Origin: Desulfitobacterium chlororespirans DSM 11544
GTDB lineage: Bacteria; Bacillota; Desulfitobacteriia; Desulfitobacteriales; Desulfitobacteriaceae
DNA length: 60,709 nt
Reading direction: 5' to 3'
Assembly (NCBI RefSeq): GCF_900143285.1
Contig: NZ_FRDN01000023.1
Coordinates: 1-60,709, forward strand
Shown here: positions 14,763 through 23,955 of the stretch, piece by piece
How positions within the stretch are numbered: the first letter of the stretch is position 1
Layout: every line of letters begins with the position of its first letter
Position numbers and translations under genes: made by a program
The notes under the pieces: generated by a model
What the model was told of the DNA's origin: nothing
The model's database searches: none
Seen by the model: the letters and a program-made list of their open reading frames with translations, nothing else

Positions 14763-15948
14763 CAAAACATTTTTTACCGATTTTCAAGACATCTCCATCG
14801 GCTAAGACCCGATCCAGATCACTGATTTTCTGCTGATTGAGCTGGACGCCCCCTTGTTGAACCAGACGTCTGAATTCCCCATTGCTGGCGGTAAAGCCAC
14901 TTTGGACGAGCAGAGGAACAAGCTCAATCAGCCGGCTTTGCGCCTTGATGGGCAGCACGGGGATCTGAGCGGGGATGGTCTTTTTGCTGAAGGCGGCCTC
15001 ATAATATGCTTTGGCAGTCATGACATCCTGTTCTGTGTGATACAGCCGGGTGATGATCTCGGCCAAAGCATATTTGACATCCCGGGGATTTTTACCCTGG
15101 GCCAGCTCCAGCCGGAAGGCTTCGATGCGGTCCGGGTGTTCATCAGTGGCCAGTTCAAAGTATTTCAGAATCAACGGATCGGGGACTTCCATGACCTTTT
15201 TAAACATCACCGGGGCGGGCTCATAGACTCCGATGTAGTTCCCCAGGCTCTTGCTCATTTTTTCCATGCCGTCCAGCCCTTCTAAAAGAGGCATAAACAT
15301 AGCGATCTGTTGGGGCTGGCCCATGGCCTTTTGCAACGTCCTGCCCATGAGGATGTTAAAGGTCTGGTCGGTGCCGCCCAGCTCTATATCTGCTTTCAGG
15401 GCGACCGAATCATAGGCCTGCATTAAAGGGTAGAAGAACTCATGGATGCCGATGGGGACATTGCCGCTGAACCGCTTTTGGAAATCGTCCCGTTCCAGCA
15501 TCCGGGCCACCGTAGTGGTGGCGGCAAGCTTGAGAACATCCTCGAAATTCAGTTTGCTGAGCCATTCACTATTATAGCGGACCGTGGTTTTTTCCTTATC
15601 CAGCACCTTGAAGATCTGCTCGAAATAGGTGCGGGCATTTTCCTTGACTTGTTCATCGGAGAGGGCTGTGCGGCCCTTGGCTTTGCCGGATGGATCACCG
15701 ATCTTGCCGGTAAAATCGCCGATCACGATCACAGCTTCGTGACCCAGATCCTGCATCTGCTTAATTTTGCGCAGCACTACGGCATGCCCCAGATGAATAT
15801 CCGGTGCGCTGGGGTCGAGCCCCAGTTTGATGACCAGAGGGCGGCGGTTTTTATGGGATTCTGCCAGTTTGTTTTTCAGCTCTTCATCATTGACCAGCAT
15901 ACTGACTCCTTTGGTAATGATCTGAAATTGTTCTGCTATTGTTTGCAT
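14716..15948 (-). CDS. tyrS: Tyrosyl-tRNA synthetase
   Basis: A 410-residue class I synthetase that charges tRNA-Tyr. The HIGH-type motif appears in APDIHLGHAVVL and the KMSKS motif in MEKMSKSLGNY, with a C-terminal S4-type RNA-binding domain (about 345-400, LIELVPLLVQSGFTASNGEF). I start at the ATG 15948 because AAGGAGGAG lies 8 bases upstream; the frame extends further into the leader without support. Transcription is controlled by the T-box leader just upstream. Residue spacing suggests the TyrS2/TyrZ branch, but I cannot be sure. Confidence 0.95.
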   Translation of the reverse strand: MQTIAEQFQIITKGVSMLVNDEELKNKLAESHKNRRPLVIKLGLDPSAPDIHLGHAVVLRKIKQMQDLGHEAVIVIGDFTGKIGDPSGKAKGRTALSDEQVKENARTYFEQIFKVLDKEKTTVRYNSEWLSKLNFEDVLKLAATTTVARMLERDDFQKRFSGNVPIGIHEFFYPLMQAYDSVALKADIELGGTDQTFNILMGRTLQKAMGQPQQIAMFMPLLEGLDGMEKMSKSLGNYIGVYEPAPVMFKKVMEVPDPLILKYFELATDEHPDRIEAFRLELAQGKNPRDVKYALAEIITRLYHTEQDVMTAKAYYEAAFSKKTIPAQIPVLPIKAQSRLIELVPLLVQSGFTASNGEFRRLVQQGGVQLNQQKISDLDRVLADGDVLKIGKKCFVKIVNEGLGNPASHK

Positions 15949-16016
15949 AGGTGACTCCTCCTTGATTAAAATAGTTCTTTGCTGCCCCATTGAGGCAGAG
16001 CGGCCCAAAGTGAAAT

Positions 16017-16340
16017 AAAAAACTCCCGTCCTTCATTGCCAGAAGGACGAGAGTATGCTCCCGTGTTACCACCTTACCTTTACGAACAATTCGCATTGCC
16101 CGCCTTTTCGAGTACGCCATGAATATGGGTATACTCTAGCACTATAACGTGTGCAGGAAACCGTCACAGCCTACTGAAAGATGGTTCGGTGTGAAGCTCA
16201 AAGAGGTATTCATAACCAGCCTGCCAAGCGCCTCTCATCATCCGGCAACTTTCTGTTTGCGGTACAGGTTATTACTTGTTCTTATCACAGCTTTTGTTTT
16301 GCTACTCCAAAATGCAGAAAGCTCTGCAAGTCTTGGTTGG
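16017..16340 (-). promoter_or_regulatory. T-box leader of tyrS, tyrosine specifier
   Basis: On the minus strand the T-box core AAGGTGGTAACACG (about 16061-16075) is followed by a terminator at 16017-16052 (CTCTCGTCCTT pairing with AAGGACGGGAG, then six T). Upstream, a long stem I region holds GAATACCTCTTTGAG with TAC (16206-16208) in the specifier position, matching tyrosine. Uncharged tRNA-Tyr should stabilise the antiterminator and allow tyrS expression. The 5' limit is approximate; 16341-16526 holds the probable tyrS promoter region and nothing else I can name. Confidence 0.9.
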
Positions 16341-16526
16341 AGATGTTAAATTAGGATTTATTGTAGTAAAGCAAGGGAGAATTGTCAAGCATAATAGGGT
16401 AATAATTTATGCTTAAAAAAACAGGACTTAAAAAACAGGGATATTTATCGCGGGTTGCTCAGAAGATAGACGAGTGTTATGCTAGGCTGGAAAGGGTTAA
16501 ACTGAAATAGGGGAGATGATCAAGCG

Positions 16527-17231
16527 GTGAATGAGGTTTTTTCCGGTGTCCGCGCCAAGTGGCAGCCGCTGTATGAAGAGCTTCGCAGCATGGCTGTGGA
16601 AAAATTAGGACCATTTGAAGAACATGAGACCGCAAGTGCCGTACTCTGGCGGCATAGCTCGGCCTTTGCCGAAGTGAGTGCCAAAAAGGCTTGCCTGGTG
16701 GTCGCTTTTGCTGCCCCTGTCCGCCATGATGAATGGCAGCCGGATAAAGTAGTGCAGACATCGAAAAACCGGGTGGCTCATTATTTTCAGGTTGCGGACA
16801 ATGGTCAGTTTCCGGCCTTGGTGGAGGGCATTGCCGAGGCTTACCATCTTACCAAATCCAACCGCCTGTCTAAGACCCCTTCGGAAAAACCCGTCTATAC
16901 AACCATTGACGAATATATCGCCCTCTTTCCTCCTGAGCTGCAGACCATACTGGAACAAATCCGGCAGACCATCCGCAAGGCCGCTCCGGAAGCAGCAGAG
17001 AAGATAAGCTGGCAGATGCCGACCTTCTGGCAGAAAGAGAATCTTGTCCATTTTGCTGTGGCGAAGCATCATATCGGATTTTATCCGGGTGAGAGCGGAG
17101 TCCGTGTCTTTGCTGATCAGCTGAGAGGCTATAAAACTTCCAAGGGCGCGATCCAATTTCCGCTGTCCGAACCCATGCCCTACGCTTTGATCGGGGAAAT
17201 CACCCGCTTCAGGGCGGAGGAAGTGGAATAA
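16527..17231 (+). CDS. DUF5655-DUF1801 fusion protein
   Basis: A 234-residue cytoplasmic protein with two parts. Residues 1-105 resemble DUF5655 (a conserved Leu/Arg-rich domain with LWRHSSAFAEVSAKKACLVV), and 120-234 match the DUF1801/YdhG family (IDEYIALFPPELQTILEQIR, KISWQMPTFW, HIGFYPGESG, SKGAIQFPL). YdhG-type proteins have been proposed as frataxin-like iron carriers, but that is not proven for this group. GTG start with AGGGGAG about 10 bases upstream. It stands alone before a bidirectional terminator. Confidence 0.8.
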   Translation: MNEVFSGVRAKWQPLYEELRSMAVEKLGPFEEHETASAVLWRHSSAFAEVSAKKACLVVAFAAPVRHDEWQPDKVVQTSKNRVAHYFQVADNGQFPALVEGIAEAYHLTKSNRLSKTPSEKPVYTTIDEYIALFPPELQTILEQIRQTIRKAAPEAAEKISWQMPTFWQKENLVHFAVAKHHIGFYPGESGVRVFADQLRGYKTSKGAIQFPLSEPMPYALIGEITRFRAEEVE

Positions 17232-17258
17232 AAGATTTAACTTAATCGTAAACATACT

Positions 17259-17282
17259 AAAGGCCAGCGTTTGCTGGCCTTT
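17259..17282. terminator. Bidirectional terminator
   Basis: AAAGGCCAGC, loop GTTT, GCTGGCCTTT: a perfect 10-bp stem flanked by A on one side and T on the other. It separates the DUF1801 gene from the convergent spore-protein gene and can serve both. Confidence 0.85.
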
Positions 17283-17294
17283 AGCGGCAATTAT

Positions 17295-17441
17295 TTATCG
17301 TTTGCCAAAGCTTTCAAATGTACGGCGAACCATTTCTCCACCGACGGAACCGTTTTGACGGGAAGTGGCATCCGGACCCAAAGTGACGTTAAATTGGGTT
17401 GCCACCGTGTTTTTGTCTACAGGTAAATTGTACTTTGCCAT
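17295..17441 (-). CDS. Very short alpha/beta-type small acid-soluble spore protein
   Basis: A 48-residue protein, MAKYNLPVDKN at the start and QNGSVGGEMVRRTFESFGKR at the end, carrying the conserved spore-protein signature GSVGGEMVRR and the upstream FNVTLGPDATSRQNG. Such proteins coat DNA in the dormant spore and protect it from UV. Family members are usually 60-70 residues, so most of the N-terminal helix is missing, though TVATQF still resembles a germination-protease site. GGGAGG lies before the ATG. A decayed relative lies at 363-490. Sporulation-specific expression is expected, but I see no clear sigma-G promoter. Confidence 0.85.
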   Translation of the reverse strand: MAKYNLPVDKNTVATQFNVTLGPDATSRQNGSVGGEMVRRTFESFGKR

Positions 17442-17613
17442 GATTGATTACCTCCCAAGATGTTTAGTAGTTTAGGTTTTTTGAGGCTGAATCACTGATT
17501 CTAATTTACCCGATTTCAGGACAAATAATCAGGAAATTTATGGACTGTGTATAGGAATGACATTGAAAAACCCAGTGGGAAGGCCTTGCATTATCATTGA
17601 AAGGATTTTGCGT

Positions 17614-18513
17614 ATGAAGAAGCTTATTCATTTGCTTGAAGTTCATGGACCCCTGACAGGTAAAGAAATCCATGAAAAAACCGCCCTGAATCTTTTTGAT
17701 CTTTGGGAGGAGTGCAATCAATGTGCTGATATTGTTACGACAACCATTGGCACCAAGTATCTCAGGCTGGACAAACATGTGGAAGGCTTTGCCCGGCTTT
17801 CTCCTTCGATCATCAGAGAATTTTACAATTACACGGTGCTTAGTTTGCAGGAACAGTCTGAGGAAGCTCGGATCAAGGCGGAAGAGCTCTATCAATCCAT
17901 CATCAGGATCAGTAAAAATAAATTGGCGCTGGCGAAGGATATTATGGAAAAGATCATAGCAGCTCAGCCGGATCCGCAAGGTATTCAAGAAAAAACCTGC
18001 TTTATTATAGCAGGCGATGTGGCCTATGATATGGCACATCTTGAACCAAGGCCTGAATTTTCCACAGGTAAATTGGTCAATGGCTCTGATCTCGATATTG
18101 TGATTATTCATCAAGGCTTGTCTGAAGAGATGATCAAAGAGCTGGATTCTACTATCTATGAATGGAAATTCTATTTGCTTAAACATCCCGATTATAAAGA
18201 GGAAATCGATTATGTGATCAAGGATCTTGCCACAGTGGAGAGACAGTTGGCCTTTGTCGGATTTGAATCCATGGTGGCGGCCAAGGTTCTGGAGGAAGGG
18301 CAATTCTTGTGCGGGAGCCAGGCCTTGTTTGCCGAGGTCAAAAAAAGGCTGGCCGAAGGCGGGATACCTGAGGTATTAGAGGATCTAAAAGCTAGAGCCT
18401 CTCAGGAAAGAGAAGAGGCCAGGAAACGGCTCCTGGCTTGTAGAGATTCAATCAACGATCAAGAAATGAGACAGCTTTTTTATACCACCGATGAAAGGGA
18501 AGAGTTCTTTTAA
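17614..18513 (+). CDS. Nucleotidyltransferase-like protein, function unknown
   Basis: About 299 residues. An N-terminal helical part (HGPLTGKEIHEKT, perhaps a small HTH-like domain) precedes a coiled-coil-like stretch (about 78-120), then a segment with the nucleotidyltransferase signature GSDLDIVII (GSDLD at about 157-161) after FIIAGDVAYDMAH. The C-terminus is rich in charged helices. The GSxxDxx motif suggests a polymerase-beta fold acting on an unknown substrate. ATG 17614 has AAAGGA upstream; an in-frame ATG at 17557 is possible but has a poor site. It is convergent with nagB, only 12 bases apart. Confidence 0.6.
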   Translation: MKKLIHLLEVHGPLTGKEIHEKTALNLFDLWEECNQCADIVTTTIGTKYLRLDKHVEGFARLSPSIIREFYNYTVLSLQEQSEEARIKAEELYQSIIRISKNKLALAKDIMEKIIAAQPDPQGIQEKTCFIIAGDVAYDMAHLEPRPEFSTGKLVNGSDLDIVIIHQGLSEEMIKELDSTIYEWKFYLLKHPDYKEEIDYVIKDLATVERQLAFVGFESMVAAKVLEEGQFLCGSQALFAEVKKRLAEGGIPEVLEDLKARASQEREEARKRLLACRDSINDQEMRQLFYTTDEREEFF

Positions 18514-18525
18514 AACTTAACGCTT

Positions 18526-19341
18526 TCACAGCCCATACATACATTTAATATTTTCGGTATGTCTGTAATGAGCAGAGTTTGCTAACTGGGAAGCTGCTCC
18601 TTCATCAAGCACCACGGTGATTTCGCCGCTGTGCAGCTGGATAGCCGATGCGGTAACCTGAGAGGTCACGGGACCTTCTAGGCATTGGGCGACCATGCCG
18701 GCTTTTTTAGCGCCGTTGACGATCATTAAAATATTTCTGGCTTCCAGGATGGTTCCGATGCCCATGGTGATGGCAAAATGAGGCATCCGGCTGCGCTCGA
18801 TGCCGGCTTTTTTGTAGAAGGCTTCATAGTTATCATCCAGGGTCTGCTGTGTCAAGACCACGACCCGGGTTCTGGAACCGAGAGATGAACCGGGTTCATT
18901 GAAACCCCAATGGCCGTCTCCGCCAAGTCCTAAAAGCTGCAGATCGATACCCCCGGCTTTTTTGATTTCGTCCTCATACCACTGGCAGAACTTTTTTGGT
19001 TCTTTGCTTAAGCCATCAGGTATGTGGATATTTTCTTTTTTGATATTAATATGTTTTAACAGCTCTTCGTGCATGAAGCGGGCATAGCTTTGATCCAGTG
19101 GATAAGGCTTTGCCAAATCCATTCCGGCTCCCAGGTATTCATCCAGATTGAAGGTTTTGACTTGGGAAAAGTCAAGGCCTTCTTCCTTATGTTTTCTGAT
19201 CAACTCCCGATAAGTGCCGATGGGAGTGCTTCCCGTCGCCAGTCCCAGCACACAATCCGGCTTGGACCGAACATAACCGGCAATGATGTCTGCAGCATAT
19301 AGACTCATATGTTCATAATTTTCTTTGATAATAATATCCAT
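18526..19341 (-). CDS. nagB: Glucosamine-6-phosphate deaminase
   Basis: A 271-residue enzyme that converts glucosamine-6-phosphate to fructose-6-phosphate and ammonia. Family motifs: GLATGSTPIGTYRELI (phosphate loop), FNLDEYLG with the catalytic Asp, and GLGGDGHWGFNEPGSS with the catalytic His. It is slightly longer than usual (about 245-265). I use ATG 19341, which has TGGGAG at good spacing; an in-frame ATG 18 bases earlier lacks one. No nagA or sugar transporter is adjacent. Confidence 0.93.
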   Translation of the reverse strand: MDIIIKENYEHMSLYAADIIAGYVRSKPDCVLGLATGSTPIGTYRELIRKHKEEGLDFSQVKTFNLDEYLGAGMDLAKPYPLDQSYARFMHEELLKHINIKKENIHIPDGLSKEPKKFCQWYEDEIKKAGGIDLQLLGLGGDGHWGFNEPGSSLGSRTRVVVLTQQTLDDNYEAFYKKAGIERSRMPHFAITMGIGTILEARNILMIVNGAKKAGMVAQCLEGPVTSQVTASAIQLHSGEITVVLDEGAASQLANSAHYRHTENIKCMYGL

Positions 19342-19618
19342 GTTTTTCTCCCAGCTCATTCTTATAATTAGGATTGAAGATACAATTAAAGATACTTATC
19401 TATTTTACTAAAAGTCTATGCAAAGATAAATACTCTTGGCATCAAAATCATTTTTAAAAAAGGCAAAATTCTTAGAAGATAATCAGGAAAATCATAATTT
19501 TTTATGGAAAAATTAATAGTTTCTTTATAAGTTTGCTGGGAAATTACTGTTATAATGAACCTATTGATATCTTGGTAATTTATGCAAAGGAAAATTTTAT
19601 GATTATCAGGAGGAGATT

Positions 19619-20890
19619 ATGCAACCAGATACCAGTATTTCAAACAATGTTCATTCAGATCCTAAAGCTGCCAAGTCCAAGGGCGGAAGCGGTTCGTTTT
19701 TGCGGAGACACCGCAAGAAACTAATCGCCGTCTTTATTTTGCTCGCCGGGGTGCTGATTGCTTTCCAGGTTTTGAGCCGGCAAGCCGGCTTGATCCCTGT
19801 AAGTGCGGCGGAAGTGGTTCAAGGCGACTTTGAACAAAATGTTTTTGCCAGCGGTAAATTAGAAGTTAAAGATCTGACTGAATTTAAGGCGGAAACCGAG
19901 ACCAGGGTTCAGGAGATTCCGGTCAAGCTTGGAGATAAAGTAAGCAAAGGCCAGATTATCCTGGTGATGGATACCAGCAGCTTGAGTGTGGAAGCCTCGC
20001 AAAAGGATCTGGAAGGCAGGGAACTCCGGGCCAAAATAATCAACAGTGAATCAAACATCAGACTTTTTCAACAAGCCTATGACACGGCCCAAAAGGATTA
20101 TAACAATACAAAAGTTCTTATGGAAAGCGGTGCAGCCAGCCTTAAGGAGTTGGAGCAGGCCGAGCAAAAGGTGACTGAGACCCAAGAAAAATTAGTGGTG
20201 GAACAAGAGGCTAATTTGCCTTTGCTTAAAGCTCAGCTGGAGCAAGCCGAAGTGCTCTACGGGAAAGCCCAGGAAAAATTGCAGAAAGCCACGATACATA
20301 GCCCTTACGATGGGACCGTCCTGAATTTGGCGGTCAAGGCCGGTCAGGAAGTGGAGAATGGAACCCTCCTGGCACAAATCGGTAATCCGGCTCAGCTTTT
20401 GATTGAAACCGGTATCAATGAGGTGGACGCCGCCCTGCTTAAGGTAGGAGATCAGGTGGAAATAACCAACAGCGCCTTGCTTAAGGAACCCCTGCTCGGC
20501 AGTATTGAAGCCATTGCTCCTACAGCCGAGGTGGTGTCAACCTCTCAAGGTGAGCAAACCCAAGTAAAAATCAGGATCAATGTGCCGGCTACTGAAGGAG
20601 AATCCCCCTTAAAACCCGGCTTTAATGTTAATCTTAAAGTCATCCTGCAGAAAAAAGAGCAAGCTTTGTTAGTTCCTTTGGAAGCAGTCATTGACGGTGA
20701 AGGTCAGAAACTGGCCTATGTCGTGGGGCAGGATGGGATAGTGACGGAAAAAGAAGTGCAGACAGGCTTAAGCAATGAGCTGTTCATGGAAATTGTCGCG
20801 GGTCTTCAAGTGGGAGAAAAGGTCATTCTGAACCCCGATGGGCAAATCAAGGACGGAGTGCAGGTGATCGTTAATGCTCAAAGCAACTGA
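19619..20890 (+). CDS. MacA/HlyD-type membrane fusion protein
   Basis: A 423-residue periplasmic adaptor-like protein of the RND/MacA type. A transmembrane helix (about 35-52) anchors it; a biotinyl-lipoyl-like half motif (IPVKLGDKVSKGQIILVMD) precedes a long coiled coil (about 120-210) and the second half (IHSPYDGTVLNLAVKAGQEV), then a beta-barrel domain. It should couple to the MacB-type ATPase and permease encoded directly downstream; its end overlaps the next start by 17 bases. In a Gram-positive cell it would present substrate outside the membrane. AGGAGGAG precedes the ATG. Substrate unknown (peptide or drug). Confidence 0.9.
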   Translation: MQPDTSISNNVHSDPKAAKSKGGSGSFLRRHRKKLIAVFILLAGVLIAFQVLSRQAGLIPVSAAEVVQGDFEQNVFASGKLEVKDLTEFKAETETRVQEIPVKLGDKVSKGQIILVMDTSSLSVEASQKDLEGRELRAKIINSESNIRLFQQAYDTAQKDYNNTKVLMESGAASLKELEQAEQKVTETQEKLVVEQEANLPLLKAQLEQAEVLYGKAQEKLQKATIHSPYDGTVLNLAVKAGQEVENGTLLAQIGNPAQLLIETGINEVDAALLKVGDQVEITNSALLKEPLLGSIEAIAPTAEVVSTSQGEQTQVKIRINVPATEGESPLKPGFNVNLKVILQKKEQALLVPLEAVIDGEGQKLAYVVGQDGIVTEKEVQTGLSNELFMEIVAGLQVGEKVILNPDGQIKDGVQVIVNAQSN

Positions 20891-21608
20891 CTTAGTTAAG
20901 GTCTACCATACGGAGAAAATTGCCGTTACGGCCTTGAAAGGGGTTACCTTCCATATCGCGGCCGGCAGTTTTGTGGCGATTATGGGCCCCTCGGGTTCAG
21001 GGAAATCCACATTGATGAATATTTTAGGGTGTCTGGACACGCCCACCGCCGGGCAGTATATCCTGGATGGACTGGATGTTTCCCATATGGAGGAGCATGA
21101 TCTGGCCAAGGTCCGCAACCTTAAAATCGGTTTTGTCTTTCAGACCTTTAATCTCTTGCCGAGAATATCCTGCTTGCGCAATGTCGAGCTGCCGATGATT
21201 TATGCGGGAATTGCGGAAAAGGAAAGAAAAGAAAAGGCTCTTAAAGCCCTGGAAAAAGTGGGGCTGCTGAACTGGGCGGCTCATCGCCCCACAGAAATAT
21301 CGGGGGGACAGCGACAACGGGTAGCCATTGCCCGGGCGTTGGTCAATAATCCGGCTATTATTATGGCCGATGAACCTACCGGCAATCTCGACACCCGTTC
21401 GGGTGAAGAAGTGATGGCGATCTTTCAGGAGCTTCATCAGCAAGGCGCTACCATCGTCCTGGTCACCCACGAACCGGAAATCGCCCGGCACACCCAGAGA
21501 ATCCTTAAATTCCGGGATGGCTTGCTCAGGGAAGATGAAGGGGTGCAAGAGCCGGTTCAGGCCAGAGATATTCTGGCAGGGCTCCCTGCTGAGGAGGACC
21601 CGGTATGA
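20874..21608 (+). CDS. MacB-type ABC exporter ATPase
   Basis: A 244-residue ATPase of the LolD/MacB family. Walker [11 protein letters not shown]-loop VFQTFNLLP, signature [15 protein letters not shown], Walker [13 protein letters not shown] and H-loop VTHEPE are all intact. The start overlaps the adaptor gene by 17 bases and the end overlaps the permease gene by four (ATGA), so the three genes form one translationally coupled unit. It powers mechanotransmission rather than classical transport through the membrane. Confidence 0.93.
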   Translation: MLKATDLVKVYHTEKIAVTALKGVTFHIAAGSFVAIMGPSGSGKSTLMNILGCLDTPTAGQYILDGLDVSHMEEHDLAKVRNLKIGFVFQTFNLLPRISCLRNVELPMIYAGIAEKERKEKALKALEKVGLLNWAAHRPTEISGGQRQRVAIARALVNNPAIIMADEPTGNLDTRSGEEVMAIFQELHQQGATIVLVTHEPEIARHTQRILKFRDGLLREDEGVQEPVQARDILAGLPAEEDPV

Positions 21609-22798
21609 ATTTAAAAGAATGCATTCAGGTCGCTTTCGAAGGGATCAGAGCCAACAAAATGCGCTCGGCCCTGACCATGCTCGGTATTATTATCGGGGTA
21701 GCGGCTGTCATTACCGTAGTGGCCATCGGGCAGGTGGGTCAGGCGGCTATTATGTCTTCTCTGGAGAAGATGGGCACCAATTTATTTGGTGTCTATCTCC
21801 GCAGTGATGAGCAATTCGCTCTTACCGAAGCGGATATGATGACCGTTCAGGATTTGGAAGTCATCCGCAATGTTGCCACCGACATCCAGTACATTTCACC
21901 GGCCAGTTCCATGTCTTTTTCTGCCCAGTATGAAAGAAAAAGCAAACAGGTCTATGCTTATGGGGTTTGGCCTGATTACAAGCATATAAGAAATATTCAG
22001 CTGGAAAAAGGCCGGTTCCTCTCTGAAGAGGATGAAAAGGGCAGCCGACGGGTAGCGGTCATCGACAGCAAGCTGGCTGAAGACCTGTTCGGCCGGGGAG
22101 AAGCTCTGAAAAAGCAAATCACGATCTTTGGCACCTCTTTTACGGTCATCGGTATAACCCAGCGGGATGAGAGCTTGCTGATGGGAGGGCCGAATCAACG
22201 CTCATCCCTGTATATTCCTTATTCTGCTTTGCAGACAATGATCAAGCTTGATTACCTTTCTTATGTGGAAGGCAGCGCCGTGAGCAAGGATAAGACCGAC
22301 AGCGCTATGAACCAGGCTAAAAAGATTCTGAACAGCCGTCATCATACGGAGGATCGGTATCAGGCCTATAGCCTACAGCAGGATGTAGAACAGATTGATA
22401 CTGTAATGACTATTTTACAGCTGGTGATCGGTTCCGTCGCTGCGATTTCCCTTTTGGTGGGGGGGATCGGAGTTATGAATATCATGCTGGTCTCAGTGAC
22501 TGAGCGGACAAGGGAAATCGGCATCCGCAAGGCTTTAGGGGCCAGATATAAGGATATTATGATTCAATTCCTCATTGAGGCAGTGGTCATCTGTTCCATA
22601 GGCGGGGCCATCGGCGCTATGCTTGGCATCGGCGGCGGTGTCCTGGCCGCGGGCTTGGCGAAGATTCCGCCGGCCATCTCCCCCCTCACGATTGTGATTG
22701 CTTTTGGCTTTTCCACCACGATTGGGCTTTTCTTCGGACTTTACCCGGCCCGCAAAGCGGCTAAGATGAGTCCGGTTGAAGCTTTGCGTTATGAGTGA
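21605..22798 (+). CDS. MacB/FtsX-type permease
   Basis: A 397-residue membrane protein: one N-terminal transmembrane helix (about 20-42, ALTMLGIIIGVAAVITVVAIG), a large extracellular MacB core domain (about 45-265), then three C-terminal helices that carry the FtsX signature (MNIMLVSVTERTREIGIRKALGA). This is the usual layout of antimicrobial-peptide or macrolide exporters of the MacB fold. It ends the three-gene operon, followed by a strong terminator at 22828. Confidence 0.93.
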   Translation: MNLKECIQVAFEGIRANKMRSALTMLGIIIGVAAVITVVAIGQVGQAAIMSSLEKMGTNLFGVYLRSDEQFALTEADMMTVQDLEVIRNVATDIQYISPASSMSFSAQYERKSKQVYAYGVWPDYKHIRNIQLEKGRFLSEEDEKGSRRVAVIDSKLAEDLFGRGEALKKQITIFGTSFTVIGITQRDESLLMGGPNQRSSLYIPYSALQTMIKLDYLSYVEGSAVSKDKTDSAMNQAKKILNSRHHTEDRYQAYSLQQDVEQIDTVMTILQLVIGSVAAISLLVGGIGVMNIMLVSVTERTREIGIRKALGARYKDIMIQFLIEAVVICSIGGAIGAMLGIGGGVLAAGLAKIPPAISPLTIVIAFGFSTTIGLFFGLYPARKAAKMSPVEALRYE

Positions 22799-22827
22799 TG
22801 TGTTAATGCAGATGTAGAATAAGCAGC

Positions 22828-22864
22828 AAAATCCCCTGCAGAGATTAAACCGGCAGGGGATTTT
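22828..22864 (+). terminator. Terminator of the MacAB-type operon
   Basis: AATCCCCTGC pairs with GCAGGGGATT around a 13-base loop, followed by TTTTCT. It lies 30 bases after the permease stop. Confidence 0.85.
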
Positions 22865-23016
22865 CTCACTATCAAAAAGTAAAAACTTGCGCACTATACT
22901 TTCTAAATATAAGGGCAGCTAGGCAGCCGCTTTCGCCAGAGGCTCAGCTACAGCCGGGCTTTCTTTAATAAAAGGGGAGTGATTAAGAGAGAATAAAAGG
23001 GAGGAGGTTGAGCATA

Positions 23017-23877
23017 ATGGTTGTTGCTATTAATAAGAGGATGATCACTGTGCAGGGTGTAAACATACAATGCTTTGATGCTGGAAATGGCGCGGCAACG
23101 ATTGTCCTGTTACATGGTGCCGGAGTGGATTCAGCCATGATGTCCTGGGCTGAGGTTATGAGGCTCCTGGGAGAAAGCTATCGAGTGATTGCTCCCGATT
23201 TGCCCGGTTATGGCGGCAGCGATTCCATTGACGGTAAATACACCCTTGAGTTCTACACTGAAACAGTGAAAGGAATTATCGAAGCATTTCAATGCCCGCC
23301 GGTGGTGCTGGTGGGGCTTTCCCTGGGCGGTGGCATTAGTTTGAATATGGCCCTTAACTATCCCGGGCTGATCCGCTTATTGATACCTGTCGACGCCTGG
23401 GGGGTGTTTCCCAAGCTTCCCTATCACCGTTTAACCCATTGGTACACCCGCTCCAAATTAAACGACAATTTATACCAATGGACCGGCAAGTACCCCGCTA
23501 TTGTTCGTTGGTCCCTGGCCTACAACTTATTCGGAGATAAGTCAAAGGTCACCGAAGCTTTGGTGGAAGAGGTCCGGAATGCGATGCTGGAGCCTGAGGC
23601 CGGGAAACCTTTCATTTCTTTTCAAAGAAGCGAAATCACCAGGACCGGTTTGAACACGGATTTGTATAGCCGCCTCGGGGAAATAGCCTTGCCAACCCTT
23701 CTGATCCATGGCAGCAAGGATAAGGCGGTGCCCCTCAAAGACGCCCTGGTGGCCAGCAAGCTAATTCCCAATTGCCAACTGCATATTATGGAAGGCTGCC
23801 GACATTGGCCCCAGAAAGAGCGCCCCGAGGAGTTTGCCAGAGTAGTGAGGGATTTTATTGCCGGACAAAACCTGTGA
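23017..23877 (+). CDS. Alpha/beta hydrolase
   Basis: A 286-residue cytoplasmic hydrolase of the epoxide-hydrolase/esterase-like fold. The HGAG oxyanion region, nucleophile elbow GLSLGG (Ser102), an acidic residue in HGSKDKAVP and a late His in GCRHWPQKERPEEF form a plausible catalytic triad. GGGAGGAGG lies 9 bases before the ATG at 23017; an in-frame TTG at 23008 is too close to it. Substrate cannot be read from sequence. It lies 78 bases ahead of lgt on the same strand. Confidence 0.85.
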   Translation: MVVAINKRMITVQGVNIQCFDAGNGAATIVLLHGAGVDSAMMSWAEVMRLLGESYRVIAPDLPGYGGSDSIDGKYTLEFYTETVKGIIEAFQCPPVVLVGLSLGGGISLNMALNYPGLIRLLIPVDAWGVFPKLPYHRLTHWYTRSKLNDNLYQWTGKYPAIVRWSLAYNLFGDKSKVTEALVEEVRNAMLEPEAGKPFISFQRSEITRTGLNTDLYSRLGEIALPTLLIHGSKDKAVPLKDALVASKLIPNCQLHIMEGCRHWPQKERPEEFARVVRDFIAGQNL

Positions 23878-23955
23878 ACAACTGTTTGTGTGAAAAATAG
23901 TGTTGTGGTACACTTTGAGAGGGACTTTAAAGAAGCATAGAAAGGTGAGCACCAC

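Noticed and set aside
17506-18303. A 265-codon minus-strand frame over the nucleotidyltransferase-like gene
   Set aside because: No ribosome-binding site and no motif; the plus strand has GSDLDIV and a usable start.
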